This document shows positions 46,307 to 48,050 of a stretch of DNA of 48,050 nucleotides, piece after piece. The translations under genes were made by a program, and so were the position numbers. This stretch comes from Halalkalibacter okhensis (GTDB taxonomy: Bacteria > Bacillota > Bacilli > Bacillales > Bacillaceae_D), in assembly GCF_000787375.1 (NCBI RefSeq), contig NZ_JRJU01000029.1, positions 1-48,050 of the forward strand, given 5' to 3'. Numbering within the stretch: the first letter of the stretch is position 1; each line of letters begins with the position of its first letter. The notes under the pieces are model-generated. The model was not told where the DNA came from, did no database searches, and saw nothing but the letters and a program-made list of their open reading frames with translations.

Positions 46307-46456
46307 GTGTTAACTGATGTTATCGTTGTCTGCCCAAATTGCCAAGATCAAAAGCCTATAACGAATTTATTAACCGCACAATCGAATCAAAATATTATTT
46401 ATAAATGTGTAGAGTGTGAGTATGAGCAGAAGAATATTAAAACAAAAAAGGGTTAG
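46307..46456 (+). CDS. Small zinc-ribbon-like protein (49 aa)
   Basis: A GTG-started frame, VLTDVIVVCPNCQDQKPITN, then KCVECEYEQKN, has two CxxC pairs (Cys9/Cys12 and Cys34/Cys37), as in a zinc ribbon or rubredoxin-like knuckle. AGGAG lies about 8 bases before the GTG. It sits between the antiporter terminator and the fabI promoter and is likely its own unit. Unrecognised; could bind zinc or iron. Confidence 0.62.
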   Translation: MLTDVIVVCPNCQDQKPITNLLTAQSNQNIIYKCVECEYEQKNIKTKKG

Positions 46457-46498
46457 TGAGATTACATGTTGAAACTATCTATCATAGGAACCATATGA

Positions 46499-46523
46499 TA
46501 TAATAATTAGTACTTGGTATTAA
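46499..46523 (+). promoter_or_regulatory. fabI promoter -10 and FapR operator
   Basis: TATAAT (46499-46504) is directly followed by TTAGTACTTGGTATTAA (46507-46523), matching the FapR consensus. Same geometry as upstream of fabH. The -35 is not clear: TTGAAA at 46469 is 24 bases away from this -10. Confidence 0.75.
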
Positions 46524-46549
46524 TAACTACTCATAATGGAGGAGAAAGA

Positions 46550-47332
46550 ATGATTCAATTAAATTTAGAGCAACGTACATATGTTGTAATGGGTGTCGCA
46601 AACAAAAGAAGTATAGCTTGGGGAATTGCACAATCCTTAGCAAATGCGGGAGCAAGATTGATCTTCACATATGCTGGAGAAAGACTGGAAAAAAATGTTC
46701 GCTCACTTATGGAAACACTTGAACGCAAGGACCATCTTATTCTTCCTTGTGATATTACTAGTGATGAGGAAATCGAGAAGACGTTCTCGCAAATTAAGGA
46801 TGAAGTGGGAACGATTCACGGAATTGCTCATTGTATTGCTTTTGCTAATAAAGATGAGCTAGAGGGAGAATATTTAAATACAACTCGCGATGGGTTTCTT
46901 CTCGCTCAAAACATTAGCGCGTATTCATTAACAGCTGTAGTTAAAGAAGCTCGCCCATTAATGACTGAAGGTGGAAGCATTGTCACTCTTACTTATTTAG
47001 GTGGAGAGAGAGTTGTTCGAAATTACAATGTCATGGGCGTGGCAAAAGCATCTCTTGATGCAAGTGTAAAATACTTAGCTAATGATTTAGGGAAAGATAA
47101 CATTCGTGTGAATGCGATTTCTGCTGGCCCAATTCGTACCTTAGCGGCTAAAGGGATTGGCGGTTTTAATGATGTGTTAAAAGAAATCGAAGAACGGGCA
47201 CCGCTTCGTCGTACAACAACACAAGAAGAAGTAGGAGATACAGCGTTGTTCTTAATGAGTGACTTGTCACGTGGAATGACTGGTGAGATGTTACACGTTG
47301 ATAGTGGATATAATATTCTATCCATGTCATAA
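46550..47332 (+). CDS. fabI: Enoyl-ACP reductase FabI
   Basis: 260-residue SDR enzyme reducing enoyl-ACP with NAD(P)H in the last step of each fatty-acid cycle. N-terminal nucleotide site MGVANKRSIAWGIAQSLANAG; catalytic Tyr-x6-Lys in YNVMGVAKAS; substrate loop AGPIRTLAAKGIGGF; C-terminal TGEMLHVDSGYNI. This is the triclosan-sensitive family. The ATG at 46550 follows AATGGAGGAG. It is monocistronic with a FapR box upstream, as fabI (yjbW) is in B. subtilis. A hairpin follows at about 47346. Confidence 0.97.
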   Translation: MIQLNLEQRTYVVMGVANKRSIAWGIAQSLANAGARLIFTYAGERLEKNVRSLMETLERKDHLILPCDITSDEEIEKTFSQIKDEVGTIHGIAHCIAFANKDELEGEYLNTTRDGFLLAQNISAYSLTAVVKEARPLMTEGGSIVTLTYLGGERVVRNYNVMGVAKASLDASVKYLANDLGKDNIRVNAISAGPIRTLAAKGIGGFNDVLKEIEERAPLRRTTTQEEVGDTALFLMSDLSRGMTGEMLHVDSGYNILSMS

Positions 47333-47345
47333 AGGATAGAGAGAA

Positions 47346-47412
47346 GACTGACAAGAGTAGAGGACATAAATAGGGGGTGCCTGTTTGTGTCCTTTTCGAG
47401 TCAGCCTTTTTT
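47346..47412 (+). terminator. Terminator after fabI
   Basis: AGACTGAC..GTCAG and inner AGGACATAAATAGG..CCTGTTTGTGTCCT pair with some G-U positions; TCAGCCTTTTTT ends the structure. Confidence 0.55.
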
Positions 47413-47454
47413 GAGTGCTATATAATTAAAGTGTTTTCGAATATACCTATTTAT

Positions 47455-47500
47455 GAGGCCACTGAAAAAGGTGAAAATCGTACCTTTTTCAGTGGTCTTC
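47455..47500. repeat. Dispersed hairpin repeat, third copy
   Basis: GAGGCCACTGAAAAAGGT, loop GAAAATCGT, ACCTTTTTCAGTGGTCTTC. Read on the - strand it closely matches the core of 5093-5133 over about 40 bases, including the loop segment ATTTTCACC. Not next to a + strand gene end by less than 120 bases. Confidence 0.8.
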
Positions 47501-47590
47501 CTCTTTATCTTGCAGGAGTCGAGGTCCGCTCCTTTTCTCTTAGAGAAAAACCTTCTCTAAAGCAAAAACCTTTGCAAAAACTACCTATAC

Positions 47591-47986
47591 TTAATATCTT
47601 TGTTGCCCGAAAATACCTGTTTGGCCAATTAACCATGGGATGAAGCCACCAGGGTAACCTGGACCTGGGTAAGGATAACCACCACCAGGATAACCAGGTG
47701 AATATGGTGGTCTAGGTCTAGGTGGTCTGCCTGGTCTAGGTGGAATAGGGCCGTAGTATGGTGCAATTCCTACTAAGTCACTATGATGTACTTGGATAAA
47801 TTGCGGTTGGTAGTTAGGTGGTCTATAGATGAACATGGATACCATGCCTGTTCTACGGTTATAGTCTGTAATATATGCTGTTACTTCCCCGTAATTTGGA
47901 ATAGATGTTGTAACCCACTGGTTGACATATTGAGATACAACAACCGGTGGCAAAAATTGCACGGAAGGTTCCTGTGGTCCGTACAT
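47591..47986 (-). CDS. Pro/Gly/Tyr-rich protein, possibly spore coat
   Basis: 131 residues. The first 78 form a compact, beta-rich part (VQFLPPVVVSQYVNQWVTTS, GEVTAYITDYNRRTGMVSMF); residues 79-115 are PR/PG/GY repeats (RPGRPPRPRPPYSPG, GGGYPYPGPGYPGGF); the end is hydrophobic then QQRY. No signal peptide. Such low-complexity tails occur in Bacillus coat/exosporium proteins, and cot genes lie beyond fabI in B. subtilis, but function here is only inferred. ATG preceded by AAGGAGTTG. It is convergent with fabI. Confidence 0.82.
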   Translation of the reverse strand: MYGPQEPSVQFLPPVVVSQYVNQWVTTSIPNYGEVTAYITDYNRRTGMVSMFIYRPPNYQPQFIQVHHSDLVGIAPYYGPIPPRPGRPPRPRPPYSPGYPGGGYPYPGPGYPGGFIPWLIGQTGIFGQQRY

Positions 47987-48050
47987 GAAATCAACTCCTT
48001 ATCTTGTTTGCTTCTCTTTATACTATGGAGTTGGAGGGAGTAGGTGAATG

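Overview
This window is a low-GC Firmicute chromosome segment, almost certainly from an endospore-forming Bacillaceae species. The gene order closely follows the Bacillus subtilis fabHA-fabF to fabI (yjaX-yjbW) region: fabH-fabF, yjaZ, yjbA, trpS, yjbC-spx, yjbE, mecA, coiA, pepF, spxH (yjbH), yjbI, cwlQ (yjbJ), yjbK, yjbL, relQ, nadK, rluD-like (yjbO), prpE and fabI. Blocks absent from B. subtilis at this place, and the apparent absence of the opp/app oligopeptide permease operons, point to another genus, possibly an alkaliphile such as Alkalihalobacillus/Halalkalibacter. The genus is inference. No rRNA, tRNA, CRISPR array, prophage or intact transposase gene was seen.

Layout. 1-190: hairpin-forming repeats. 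192-2550: fabH-fabF behind a FapR box. 2.5-15.2 kb: an accessory block with an LCP wall-polymer ligase, a CoA-transferase, a DHH-CBS-tRNA nucleotidyltransferase fusion, a SleB-like hydrolase, a D,D-carboxypeptidase, pantothenate kinase and topoisomerase III. 15.3-18.6 kb: yjaZ, yjbA, trpS and small membrane genes. 18.8-28 kb: a second accessory block with a UgtP-like glycosyltransferase, a class II aldolase/adducin protein, a scrambled dehydrogenase carrying an inverted diacylglycerol-kinase fragment, a 51/52-bp tandem repeat array, a TlpA thioredoxin, a cation antiporter under a yybP-ykoY-type Mn2+ riboswitch, an HD hydrolase, a hemolysin-III homologue and a secreted GH-like protein. 28-38 kb: the Spx/MecA/SpxH proteolysis and stress cluster with cls, coiA and pepF. 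38-47.4 kb: cwlQ, yjbK, yjbL, relQ-nadK-rluD, prpE, a cation/proton antiporter and fabI. 47.6 kb: a Pro/Gly-rich protein.

How genes work together. FapR boxes at both ends (fabHF and fabI) suggest common malonyl-CoA-responsive control of fatty-acid synthesis. Spx is degraded by ClpXP with the adaptor SpxH; both genes lie here with MecA, the ClpC adaptor. RelQ makes (p)ppGpp. Cls and the UgtP-like enzyme act on membrane lipids; the LCP protein, carboxypeptidase, SleB-like protein and CwlQ act on the wall.

The strongest unusual signals are the mosaic at 21.98-22.15 kb, the adjacent tandem array, a 136-bp palindromic MITE-like element at 5.04-5.18 kb whose core recurs twice, the repeated hairpins at the left edge, and a palindrome over the proximal spx promoter. 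I did not see a clear multi-gene novel defence or metabolic system.
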